DNA from: UBA4416 sp040386075
Lineage (GTDB): Bacteria; Bacteroidota; Bacteroidia; B-17B0; Aurantibacillaceae
NCBI GenBank assembly: GCA_040386075.1
Contig: JAZKGE010000027.1
Coordinates: 186,001-250,000 of the forward strand
Reading direction: 5' to 3'
DNA length: 64,000 nucleotides
Position numbers and translations under genes: made by a program. This document shows positions 18,181 through 26,036 of the stretch, one piece after another; within the stretch, counting starts at the first letter, position 1; every line of letters begins with the position of its first letter. Under the pieces are notes generated by a model. It had not been told where the DNA came from, searched no databases, and was given only the letters and a program-made list of their open reading frames with translations.

Positions 18181-18328
18181 TAATGTGAGAAAATCACATC
18201 AATTTACAAAGCTTGGTTAATAACTTATCATCTCTGCTTTGGATTAATGATGATTAAAATTCATATTTGGTAGTGTGATAATCAGGTCTCTTAGTCTATT
18301 GTGACTGAGGAGGCGAAGCTGTAAATGG

Positions 18329-18826
18329 ATGGGACAATGGTATGCAATATATGTTAATTCACGTGCCGAAAAAAAAGTAGTAAGCTTGTTAAATGCTAAA
18401 AATATTGAAGCATATACACCAATTGTAAAGGTCATTAAACAATGGAGCGATCGTAAAAAAAGTGTTGAACTGCCTATTTTGAGCGGTTATGTTTTTGTAA
18501 GAGAAATTCAAACAGATCAGGATAAAATATTACAAACAAAAGGCGTGGTAAATTTTGTTAGATCCGATGGAAAAATGGCCATCGTGCGTGATATAGAAAT
18601 TGAAAGACTAAAGCAACTGGTTCAGTTAGGTTACCAATTTGACACCTCACAAACCAACAAAATATACAGCAGGGGCGAAAAAGTGAAAATAACGTCTGGC
18701 GTACTAAAAAACCTCGAAGGTTATGTCCTCGAAAATGAAGATGGTAAATTTATAGAAATAGTGTTGGAAAGCATTGGCCAGAGCATAAAAGCGAAATTAC
18801 CAAAAGAGATATTGTTAAGTTCATAA
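18329..18826 (+). CDS. UpxY-family transcription antiterminator (NusG paralogue)
   Basis: This 165-residue protein has an N-terminal NGN domain (about 1-100: WYAIYVNSRAEKKV, LPILSGYVFVR) and a C-terminal KOW-like domain (about 112-160: YSRGEKVKITSGVLKNLEGY). Such proteins travel with RNA polymerase and allow read-through of the long surface-polysaccharide operon headed by their gene, as shown for Bacteroides capsule loci. Its place near the front of a 36-kb run of same-strand genes fits. An AGGAGG lies at 18308-18313, unusual for this phylum, but its spacing of 15 nt makes ribosome binding uncertain. It is 8 nt upstream of the next gene. Confidence 0.93.
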   Translation: MGQWYAIYVNSRAEKKVVSLLNAKNIEAYTPIVKVIKQWSDRKKSVELPILSGYVFVREIQTDQDKILQTKGVVNFVRSDGKMAIVRDIEIERLKQLVQLGYQFDTSQTNKIYSRGEKVKITSGVLKNLEGYVLENEDGKFIEIVLESIGQSIKAKLPKEILLSS

Positions 18827-18834
18827 ATGAAATT

Positions 18835-20718
18835 ATGTTAACAGCATTAGGGAAATTATACAATAAAAAAATTGACGCAAGAGGGTTAGCTCTTTTCAGA
18901 ATAATTTATTCACTGGTATTGCTTGGTGAAGTTATTCAATTATTTTATTTCAGACATTTAATATATGACGTTGTTCCCAATGTTGAACTTTATGAAATAG
19001 ATGTAACTCCAGCGTTTATAGTTTGGATTATTTCGCTTATTTGCTTGGTATTTGGAGTCTTTACCAGAACAAGTGCAATCATTAACTATATCTGCTCTCT
19101 GTTTTTTATTGCTACAATCAAGTCCTATGAGTATCACATGTTTTATACTTATATGAGCATTAATTTTTTATTAATGTTTCTGCCGGTCTCAAGACAATGG
19201 TCATTGGACAGATTATTTCAAAAGATCAAATATTCTAATACGAGGTTCGAATATATACCCCAAAAAGAGGTGTCCTCAATGGCCTATTTTATTCCGGTAT
19301 TTATTGGAATTGCTTTAGTGTATTTTGACTCGGTGCTATATAAATTAACGGACGATATGTGGTTAAAAGGCCTGGGAATATGGTTGCCAGCATCAATGCC
19401 TATGACCACACAGGCTGCAGGCCATGCTGTTCTTAACCAGGAATGGCTGATGAAATTTTTAAGCCACTTTACAATTTTTTTCGAGTTTATATTTGTCTTT
19501 ATAATGTGGACTAAGCGTTTGCGTTGGTTTTGTGTTATTGTTGGTATAGGGTTGCACATTGGCATTTTGATAGAATTCCCTATTCCATTCTTTGCATTAG
19601 GTGTATGCGCAATTTACATACTTATGATGCCGGTAAGTATATATAGAAAGTTAAATAAATTTAAGATCAAAAACCCTAAATTGTTTTTTTATTACGACGC
19701 CGAGTGTCCTTTATGTGTAAGGACAAAAATAGTTATTCAACATTTCGATATCCTGAAGGCCGTTTCATTCTTATCAATACAGGGTCACGCAAAAAACCAG
19801 CCGGCATTAGATAGGATTGAAGAAGAAAAATTATACCAGGATATTTATAGTGTATCAAAAACAGGAAAAGTTTATAATGGAGTAAACACTTATATACAAG
19901 TATTTAATGTTATTTTTTATTTTAAGCCTATATCATGGCTCTTAAGGATACCCGGAATTTATCATCTTGCTAAATTTGTTTATGCAAAAATTGCAAATGA
20001 AAGAGAAACCGAACGCTGTACTGAAGATACATGTGGTTACACTCCTCCTGTTGTACCTCAAAATAACAATGAAATAAAGCTATTAAAAACTTTTTCAGTT
20101 AACGACTTGTACAGAAAAATAGTTGTAGGTTTCTTTTTAATACTCATTGCTCTTCAGTGTTTAGTATCGTTAAACTCACCACTAATAGTAAATGCCCGAA
20201 AAGCAGTAAAACTTAAAAATTCAGTTGTTGGAAAACATATTTCAAGTGTGAGTAATAACGTAAATAAAAATGCTAAAATATGGTTAGGTATAACTCACCA
20301 TAGCCTATTTATGAAAACTCATTTTGATGAGTATGAACACATAATTAGTGTTAGTTATTGTAATAAAAAGTCAGGATTACAGAGATTGCCTATAATGGAT
20401 GAACATGGTATGCCTGGCAGTTATTTGTATGGATTTAATTGGGCTAAATGGACATTTAGAACCAATAGCCCCAAAATAGATAGTGTAAAATTAAGTTCGG
20501 GGATACGATCTTTCACAGCATTTTGGGCACAAAAAAATAATGTCAGCTTATTAAACGATTCATTTATAGTTTTCGTTAAAAAAGTTCAGATACCTACCGG
20601 CTGGCAACGTGATTTTTTAAGAACCCAACTTTCTAAGTCAACGTGGATAGACGCCGGCAAAATTTATTGGAAGAATAAGTCCTATTATTCTAATATAAAA
20701 AATATTGAAACGTTATAG
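18835..20718 (+). CDS. HTTM-domain membrane protein fused to a DCC (DUF393) thiol-disulfide-like domain
   Basis: The protein has 627 residues. The N-terminal half (about 1-270) has six or more membrane helices and begins DARGLALFRIIYSLVLL, the pattern of HTTM/vitamin K-dependent gamma-carboxylase-like proteins. At about 283 a DUF393 domain starts with FFYYDAECPLCV, the DxxCxxC signature of the DCC thioredoxin-like family. A further membrane helix (around residues 425-447) precedes a C-terminal extracytoplasmic region of about 180 residues that I do not recognise. HTTM and DUF393 genes are often neighbours; here they are one protein. Reaction unknown. A place in a polysaccharide locus between UpxY and sugar genes is odd. 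Confidence 0.8.
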   Translation: MLTALGKLYNKKIDARGLALFRIIYSLVLLGEVIQLFYFRHLIYDVVPNVELYEIDVTPAFIVWIISLICLVFGVFTRTSAIINYICSLFFIATIKSYEYHMFYTYMSINFLLMFLPVSRQWSLDRLFQKIKYSNTRFEYIPQKEVSSMAYFIPVFIGIALVYFDSVLYKLTDDMWLKGLGIWLPASMPMTTQAAGHAVLNQEWLMKFLSHFTIFFEFIFVFIMWTKRLRWFCVIVGIGLHIGILIEFPIPFFALGVCAIYILMMPVSIYRKLNKFKIKNPKLFFYYDAECPLCVRTKIVIQHFDILKAVSFLSIQGHAKNQPALDRIEEEKLYQDIYSVSKTGKVYNGVNTYIQVFNVIFYFKPISWLLRIPGIYHLAKFVYAKIANERETERCTEDTCGYTPPVVPQNNNEIKLLKTFSVNDLYRKIVVGFFLILIALQCLVSLNSPLIVNARKAVKLKNSVVGKHISSVSNNVNKNAKIWLGITHHSLFMKTHFDEYEHIISVSYCNKKSGLQRLPIMDEHGMPGSYLYGFNWAKWTFRTNSPKIDSVKLSSGIRSFTAFWAQKNNVSLLNDSFIVFVKKVQIPTGWQRDFLRTQLSKSTWIDAGKIYWKNKSYYSNIKNIETL

Positions 20719-20750
20719 TACTCAGGTTTGCAAAATTTAGTGAATATTAT

Positions 20751-20915
20751 ATGCATTTATATGTTCCCATCCTCAAATTCAGGCTTTCAGCTGTGTTTTT
20801 ATTTTTTGTGATAGCTTCAACCATTTTGCTCAGTCACTTATCATATAAATACTTTGAATCATATTTTCTAAAGTTCAAATTAAAATACACGTTGGTAAAT
20901 TCAGGTCAAAACTAA
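20751..20915 (+). pseudogene. Remnant of an acyltransferase-3 (OafA-like) gene, C-terminal end only
   Basis: A 54-codon frame (ATG 20751, TAA 20913-20915) encodes a membrane helix (FRLSAVFLFFVIASTILLS) followed by HLSYKYFESYFLKFK. This is the pattern of the last helix and SYxxIExP-like tail of OafA/YrhL acyltransferases. In-frame codons back to 20709 (LRFAKFSEYYMHLYVPIL) look like more of the same protein before a stop at 20706-20708. The rest is gone, so it is probably decayed. It abuts the next gene, whose GTG follows the stop immediately. It could also be a short functional membrane peptide. Confidence 0.45.
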
Positions 20916-21752
20916 GTGAAAATATTAATTACGGGCATATCAGGTTTTCTGGGAAATTATTTGTTTAATAACTGGACGAGTAATGACTTTCTATGGGGGA
21001 TCACTCAATCTAACACGCCCATCAACAATAATCTTAATTTTCCGTTATACAATATCTCAGAGCTAGATAAAATTGAACAACCTGACGTTGTAATTATGTG
21101 CCACGCAGTTATTTCAAATAGTAAAACAAAGGCTTCAAATGAAAATTTATTTGAGGGAAATGTTTTATATACCGAAAAGATCAGGAGAAAATTTCCACAG
21201 GCATATTTCATTTATACCTCTACAGTTTCTGTTTATTCTCAGGAGGAAGAACGTATAACTGAAGAATCAAGTATAAAACCCTCCAATGGTTATTCAATTT
21301 CAAAGTACTGGGGAGAATTAACTTTTAAAGACAGTAATGCAGGCATTATTCGATTCTCGTCGCTGTATGGAAATGGTATGACTGAAGGAACCATAATTCC
21401 AAATTATGTAAATATGGCTTTGGATAAAAATGTAATTGAAGTATGGGGAAATGGAAGCCGGATGCAGAACTATCTTCATATTAAAGATGCTAAAAATTAT
21501 ATTGAGGCTTTAGCAGTTAAAAAGCTAAACGGTATTTTTTTGGGCATTAATAGTGTCGAAAATAGTAATATCGAATTAGCAAAAATCGTTTCTGAAAAAA
21601 CAGGCGCTGAAATTAGATTTATTAACGAAGATAACTCAGTGTCGGTTAAGTATAACAATGAATATACCTTATCCAAATTAAACATGTCACCTGGAGTAAA
21701 ATTTAGTAAGGGAACAGAAGACTATATTGTATGGAAGCAAAAACAGTTTTAG
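20916..21752 (+). CDS. NAD-dependent epimerase/dehydratase family protein (extended SDR)
   Basis: This 278-residue protein has Rossmann motif ITGISGFLG at 5-13 and active-site elements YTSTVSVYS and Y-S-I-S-K (YxxxK). It is at the short end for the family, and its substrate is not evident; candidates are nucleotide-sugar reduction or epimerisation. It starts with GTG immediately after the stop of the acyltransferase remnant. It overlaps the ATP-grasp gene by 22 nt, which suggests coupling with it. Confidence 0.82.
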   Translation: MKILITGISGFLGNYLFNNWTSNDFLWGITQSNTPINNNLNFPLYNISELDKIEQPDVVIMCHAVISNSKTKASNENLFEGNVLYTEKIRRKFPQAYFIYTSTVSVYSQEEERITEESSIKPSNGYSISKYWGELTFKDSNAGIIRFSSLYGNGMTEGTIIPNYVNMALDKNVIEVWGNGSRMQNYLHIKDAKNYIEALAVKKLNGIFLGINSVENSNIELAKIVSEKTGAEIRFINEDNSVSVKYNNEYTLSKLNMSPGVKFSKGTEDYIVWKQKQF

Positions 21753-22705
21753 TTACAGGAATTGGCGGTAACGTTGGTCAGGGGATTTTAAGAAATATCT
21801 CTTCTTTAAATTATCCAATCAGGTTAGTTGGAACAAACACAATTGAGTTCACTGCTGGAAATCACTTGGTAGATGCCTTTTATAAGACACCTTTTGCCTA
21901 CGATACAGATTTTTTAAAAATAGTCATTGATATTATCAGTAAAGAAAAAGTTGACCTGGTAATTCCCTCTACAGATTACGAATCATATTACCTGGCATTA
22001 AACTCAGACAAACTGCCATGTAAATTAGCAACGTCAAGTAGTAATGCTACAGGGATTTACTTAGATAAATTTTTAACATGGCAATTTCATCACAAACACA
22101 ATATTAGTTTTGCAGAAAGCATATTGCCTAGTGCATATCAACAAAGTTTTAGTAAGGCAATTGCTAAGCCAAGAAAAGGACGAGGTTCAAGAGGCTTGAT
22201 CAAAAATGTTAAAGATGTTTCCGGATTATCAGACGAAGAATACATGGTGCAGGAACAAATCGACGGCAATGAAATTACAACAGCAGTTTATAACAGTTAT
22301 TTAACCGGCGAAGTGATAGGCCTTATTACTATGGAACGCACATTGGATAATGGTGCCACTAACTATTGTCGGGTTATTACTACCTATGATGATGAATTGC
22401 TTAAAATGGCAAAATTAATGACTGAAAAATTAAATTTGAAGGGAGCATATAATATTCAGTCAATTGTAAATAACAACAATGAGATTGTTCCATTTGAAAT
22501 AAATTGTCGCATATCAGGAACAAATTCTATCAGATCAAATTTTGGATTCAAAGATGTCAAGTATACAATTGATGAATTACTGTATAATATAAAGCCTGAA
22601 AATCCTGTGATCATAAAAGGAGAAGCTCACCGCATATTGTTAGATGTGATTTATTCTGAAGGAACAAATAATGGTAACAATAAAGATAATTTTTTAATTT
22701 TTTAA
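21731..22705 (+). CDS. ATP-grasp carboxylate-amine ligase-like protein
   Basis: This 324-residue protein has an N-terminal pre-ATP-grasp fold (VLVTGIGGNVGQGILR) and the ATP-grasp core: AKPRKGRGSRGL (glycine-rich loop), EEYMVQEQIDGNEIT, and metal-binding PFEINCRISGTNS. It resembles CarB-type enzymes. Such ligases join a carboxylate to an amine with ATP, so it could acylate an amino sugar with an amino acid or similar acid. Substrates cannot be read. It lies between an SDR that overlaps it and a HAD protein that starts 1 nt after it; the three probably form a unit. Confidence 0.85.
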   Translation: MEAKTVLVTGIGGNVGQGILRNISSLNYPIRLVGTNTIEFTAGNHLVDAFYKTPFAYDTDFLKIVIDIISKEKVDLVIPSTDYESYYLALNSDKLPCKLATSSSNATGIYLDKFLTWQFHHKHNISFAESILPSAYQQSFSKAIAKPRKGRGSRGLIKNVKDVSGLSDEEYMVQEQIDGNEITTAVYNSYLTGEVIGLITMERTLDNGATNYCRVITTYDDELLKMAKLMTEKLNLKGAYNIQSIVNNNNEIVPFEINCRISGTNSIRSNFGFKDVKYTIDELLYNIKPENPVIIKGEAHRILLDVIYSEGTNNGNNKDNFLIF

Positions 22706-22706
22706 T

Positions 22707-23342
22707 ATGCATCTCTTACTTGACGCTGCAAATACGATAATTTACAAACCCAAATTTTATACAACGTTTGTTGATGTTGTAAATGCAAACGCTCAAACAA
22801 ATATTGAAATAGAGGAGTTAAGCAAAATTCATAAGATTATTTCAGAATGTTTTACTTTTCCGGATAAAACTTCAAAAGAATTTTATTACGATTTTAATAA
22901 AGAGTTATTGTATGCTTTTGGTATAGTTCCTAGCGCTGCACTTTTAAATACATTGTTCACAAGCTGTTCTTATTTACCCTGGGAAAAATACGAAGATACA
23001 AAATGGCTTAATGAAATTAATTGTGAAAAGTCGGTTCTGTCAAATTTTCATAATGGACTTAAGGATATTATGGAGTTATTATTTCCTGGACAGTTTCAAT
23101 CGCTTACTATTTCCGAAAATGAAAACTGTCGTAAACCTGATGTCAATTTTTATTTAGCTGCAGTAAAAAAATTAGATATTGATCCCTCCGAGATAGTTTA
23201 TGTTGGCGATTCAGTTAAACTTGATCTTGAGCCTGCAATGGCTGTTGGGATGAAAGCATTTCTGATCGACAGAGGAAATTACTACCCTCATTGTCGACAT
23301 CGTATTTCGAGTTTCCGAGATTTAGCCGAAAAAATTAAGTAA
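22707..23342 (+). CDS. HAD-superfamily hydrolase with altered nucleophile motif
   Basis: This 211-residue protein has motif I LLLDAANTII. The nucleophile D6 is kept, but the second Asp of the DxDxT motif is Ala (A8). Later motifs are normal: KPD near 132-134 and YVGDSVKLDL (motif IV) near 162-171. The second Asp is normally the acid/base in phosphatases, so phosphatase activity may be weak or the protein may act on another substrate. Some HAD subfamilies naturally carry DAxxT. The stop overlaps the ATG of the next gene (TAATG). Confidence 0.8.
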   Translation: MHLLLDAANTIIYKPKFYTTFVDVVNANAQTNIEIEELSKIHKIISECFTFPDKTSKEFYYDFNKELLYAFGIVPSAALLNTLFTSCSYLPWEKYEDTKWLNEINCEKSVLSNFHNGLKDIMELLFPGQFQSLTISENENCRKPDVNFYLAAVKKLDIDPSEIVYVGDSVKLDLEPAMAVGMKAFLIDRGNYYPHCRHRISSFRDLAEKIK

Positions 23343-24268
23343 TGAAAAAATTATCGTTAGTAGTACCCGTTTATTTTGAGGAAGAATGTATTCTGCAATT
23401 TATTGCAGAAACAACAACAGTTTTAAATAAACTTGATTTGGAATGGGAAATAGTTTTTATTGATGATGGAAGTAAAGATAATACGGTTGAATTAATAAAA
23501 TCAAAATCTGTCCAGGAGTCACGGATCAAATTAATAGAGTTTTCCTACAATCATGGTAAACAAATGGCGGTATCAGCAGGCATAAAACATGCAACCGGCG
23601 ATTACTTGTTGTATATGGATCCCGATCTGCAAGATCCTCCGGATGAAATACCTTTATTTGTTAACGAAATTGAAAAAGGTTATGATTTGGTATTTGGCAT
23701 CAGAAAAGAAAAAATAGATTCTGTTCTTAATAAATTTTATTCTAAAATATTTTGGGGCACCCTTAATAAATTTACAGGATTGGAAATACCTAAAGGGCTT
23801 GCTGTGATGCGTATTTTTAACCGACGGTTTGCCGATAAATTTTTGGAATATGCAGAAACCAATCGTTTTATAGAAGGAATTTTCATGCATATCGGCATGA
23901 AGCGTAGCCAAATAGAAATTTCTCAACGTAAACGATTTGCAGGGACAAGCAAGTTTAATTTCAAGAAGAAAATGCAACTCGCATTTGATGCAATTTTTGA
24001 CTTTTCAGAACTTCCTTTAAAGATGGCTTTGAAACTTGGGGTCTTAATTGCCTTATTAGGCTTTCTTGCTTTATTTGTAATTTTCATTCTTAAGGTGTTT
24101 TTTATTGATTTTGCATTAGGTTGGCCATCACTTATCTCTGCTATTACGGTTAGTTTAGGTCTTCAATTATTTTTTACTGGAGTGGCAGCGATTTACATCG
24201 GTAAAATATACCGGGAAGTTAAAGGAAGACCACTTTTTTCAGTTAAAGAACTCACTAATTTAAATTGA
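23342..24268 (+). CDS. Family 2 glycosyltransferase, polyprenyl-phosphate sugar synthase type (GtrB/DPM1-like)
   Basis: This 308-residue protein has a GT-A domain (about 1-225) with VVPVYFEEE, FIDDGSKDNT (about 38-47) and the metal motif YMDPDLQDPPDE (about 93-104). Two membrane helices follow at about 230-290, the usual arrangement for enzymes that load glucose, GlcNAc or mannose onto undecaprenyl phosphate. The lipid-linked sugar would then be used on the outer face of the membrane by a GT-C enzyme; the large membrane protein at 26020 is a candidate partner. It overlaps its neighbours by 1 and 4 nt. Confidence 0.9.
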   Translation: MKKLSLVVPVYFEEECILQFIAETTTVLNKLDLEWEIVFIDDGSKDNTVELIKSKSVQESRIKLIEFSYNHGKQMAVSAGIKHATGDYLLYMDPDLQDPPDEIPLFVNEIEKGYDLVFGIRKEKIDSVLNKFYSKIFWGTLNKFTGLEIPKGLAVMRIFNRRFADKFLEYAETNRFIEGIFMHIGMKRSQIEISQRKRFAGTSKFNFKKKMQLAFDAIFDFSELPLKMALKLGVLIALLGFLALFVIFILKVFFIDFALGWPSLISAITVSLGLQLFFTGVAAIYIGKIYREVKGRPLFSVKELTNLN

Positions 24269-24903
24269 AGAAACTAGCTATTATAGGGGCCGGAGACCTG
24301 GGGGATTTGATCTCCTACCATGCAACGCAAGACGGACATTATCATGTTGTTGGTTTTTATGATGATTATGCGGCTAAAGGCTCCGTATTAAACAACATTG
24401 AGGTGCTAGGTAAAATAGCAGAATTGGAGGAACATTTTTCAAAAGGAATTTTTGATGTGTTAATGATAGGTGTTGGATATAATCACATGTCATTCAGAAA
24501 AACGTTGTTCGAAAAGTATGATCATAAAATTCCATTCGGAAACATAATACACTCTTCAGCCTTTGTTGACCCATCTGTAAAATTGGGAACCGGAGTTTTT
24601 ATTTTACCTGGCTGCACGCTCGATAAGAGCGTAGTCATAGGAAATAATGTATTATTAAACACCTCTGTTTGCATAGCACACGATACTACTATTGGCGATC
24701 ATTGTTTTTTATCGCCCAGAGTAAGCATTGCAGGTAAAACACATATAAAGCACAGCTGTGTTCTTGGAATTAACTCAACTATTATTGATAACATAAATAT
24801 TGAACCCGAAATAAAGATAGCCGCCGGTACGGTTGTTATTAAAAGCCTCACTCAAAAAGGATTATATGCGGGCGTGCCTGCGATATTTAAAAAAGAACTA
24901 TGA
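24265..24903 (+). CDS. NeuD/PglD-type sugar O- or N-acyltransferase (left-handed beta helix)
   Basis: This 212-residue protein has an N-terminal Rossmann-like domain (IIGAGDLGDLISY) and a C-terminal hexapeptide-repeat helix (VDPSVKLGTGVFILPGC, IGNNVLLNTSVCIAHDTTIG). The catalytic His of the family is in IAHDTT. It is paired with an RffA-like aminotransferase, so it probably acetylates the 4-amino group of the product, as PglD does for its sugar. It starts with TTG inside the stop of the previous gene (TTGA overlap). Confidence 0.88.
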   Translation: MKKLAIIGAGDLGDLISYHATQDGHYHVVGFYDDYAAKGSVLNNIEVLGKIAELEEHFSKGIFDVLMIGVGYNHMSFRKTLFEKYDHKIPFGNIIHSSAFVDPSVKLGTGVFILPGCTLDKSVVIGNNVLLNTSVCIAHDTTIGDHCFLSPRVSIAGKTHIKHSCVLGINSTIIDNINIEPEIKIAAGTVVIKSLTQKGLYAGVPAIFKKEL

Positions 24904-26036
24904 TTACATTCAATAAACCTTATTTAACAGGTAAAGAAAACGATTATATTGCTGGAGCGGTTGCCAGTATGAAAATTTCAGGCGATGGAAATTATACTAA
25001 AATGTGCCATAAATTTTTTGAAGAAAAGTATGGCTTTAAAAAAGTACTTCTAACCACGTCCTGTACCGATGCCTTAGAAATGGCAGCATTATTACTGGAT
25101 ATAAAAGAAGGGGATGAGGTCATCGCACCATCATATACATTTGTATCTACAGTAAACGCATTTGTTTTGCGTGGAGCCAAAATAGTATTTGTGGATAGTG
25201 GTAGTGATAATCCGAACATGGATGTTAGTGCTATTGAAGCATTGATCACCGACAGAACAAAAGTTATCTTGCCTGTGCATTATGCTGGTATAGCCTGTAA
25301 CATGACAAGGATCATGGAAATAGCCGATAAACATGATTTGTTTGTTGTGGAAGACGCTGCACAGGCTATTGATTCATATTACAAGGATAGACCGTTAGGG
25401 TCTATAGGTCACTTATCAGCCTTTTCATTCCACGAAACAAAAAATATCATTTCTGGTGAAGGTGGTATGTTAGTTATTAATGATGAACGTTTTATTAAAC
25501 GTGCAGAAATAATTCGGGAAAAAGGAACAAATCGTTCTTCATTTTTTAGAGGCGAAGTTGACAAGTATGGCTGGGTTGACCTTGGTTCATCATTTTTGCC
25601 TTCAGACATAATTGCGGCATTCTTATTTGCTCAGCTTGAAAACCTGGATGATATTCAACAAAAACGAAAGACTATTTGGGATCAATATAACCAGGGTTTA
25701 AAAAAACTTAGTGATAACGGTAAATTAAAATTACCGCTTATTCCTCGTGACGCAACTAATAATGCTCATATGTATTATGTTATTTGCAAAAATTTAGATG
25801 AGCGAACCCGGTTGATCAAACATCTTAAGGAGAGTGACATTCATGCGGTTTTTCACTATCTCAGTCTGCACAAAAGCCCTTATTATTTAACAAAACACGA
25901 TGGTCGTGTACTTAGTAATTCTGATTATTATTCCGAAAGCCTTCTCAGACTTCCCTTTTATTTCGAATTAAATAAGGAGCAGGTAAACAGTGTAGTTGAT
26001 AGCATTAATTCATTTTATAATGAACAGCCTCAATAA
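24900..26036 (+). CDS. rffA: dTDP-4-amino-4,6-dideoxygalactose transaminase
   Basis: This 378-residue DegT/DnrJ/EryC1/StrS aminotransferase converts dTDP-4-keto-6-deoxyglucose to dTDP-Fuc4N with glutamate. PLP lysine K181 is in FSFHETKNIISGEGG. Long shared segments with Escherichia coli RffA/WecE (from memory) include LEMAALLLDI, PSYTFVSTVNAFVLRGAKIV and AEIIREKGTNRS. With the upstream acyltransferase it probably yields a Fuc4NAc-type sugar. The dTDP-glucose supply genes (rmlA, rmlB) are not in this window. The start overlaps the upstream gene by 4 nt. Confidence 0.88.
   Translation: MITFNKPYLTGKENDYIAGAVASMKISGDGNYTKMCHKFFEEKYGFKKVLLTTSCTDALEMAALLLDIKEGDEVIAPSYTFVSTVNAFVLRGAKIVFVDSGSDNPNMDVSAIEALITDRTKVILPVHYAGIACNMTRIMEIADKHDLFVVEDAAQAIDSYYKDRPLGSIGHLSAFSFHETKNIISGEGGMLVINDERFIKRAEIIREKGTNRSSFFRGEVDKYGWVDLGSSFLPSDIIAAFLFAQLENLDDIQQKRKTIWDQYNQGLKKLSDNGKLKLPLIPRDATNNAHMYYVICKNLDERTRLIKHLKESDIHAVFHYLSLHKSPYYLTKHDGRVLSNSDYYSESLLRLPFYFELNKEQVNSVVDSINSFYNEQPQ

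Noticed and set aside
18308..18313. AGGAGG as a true Shine-Dalgarno site for the UpxY gene
   Set aside because: Spacing to the ATG at 18329 is 15 nt and the phylum rarely uses such sites; kept only as a remark.
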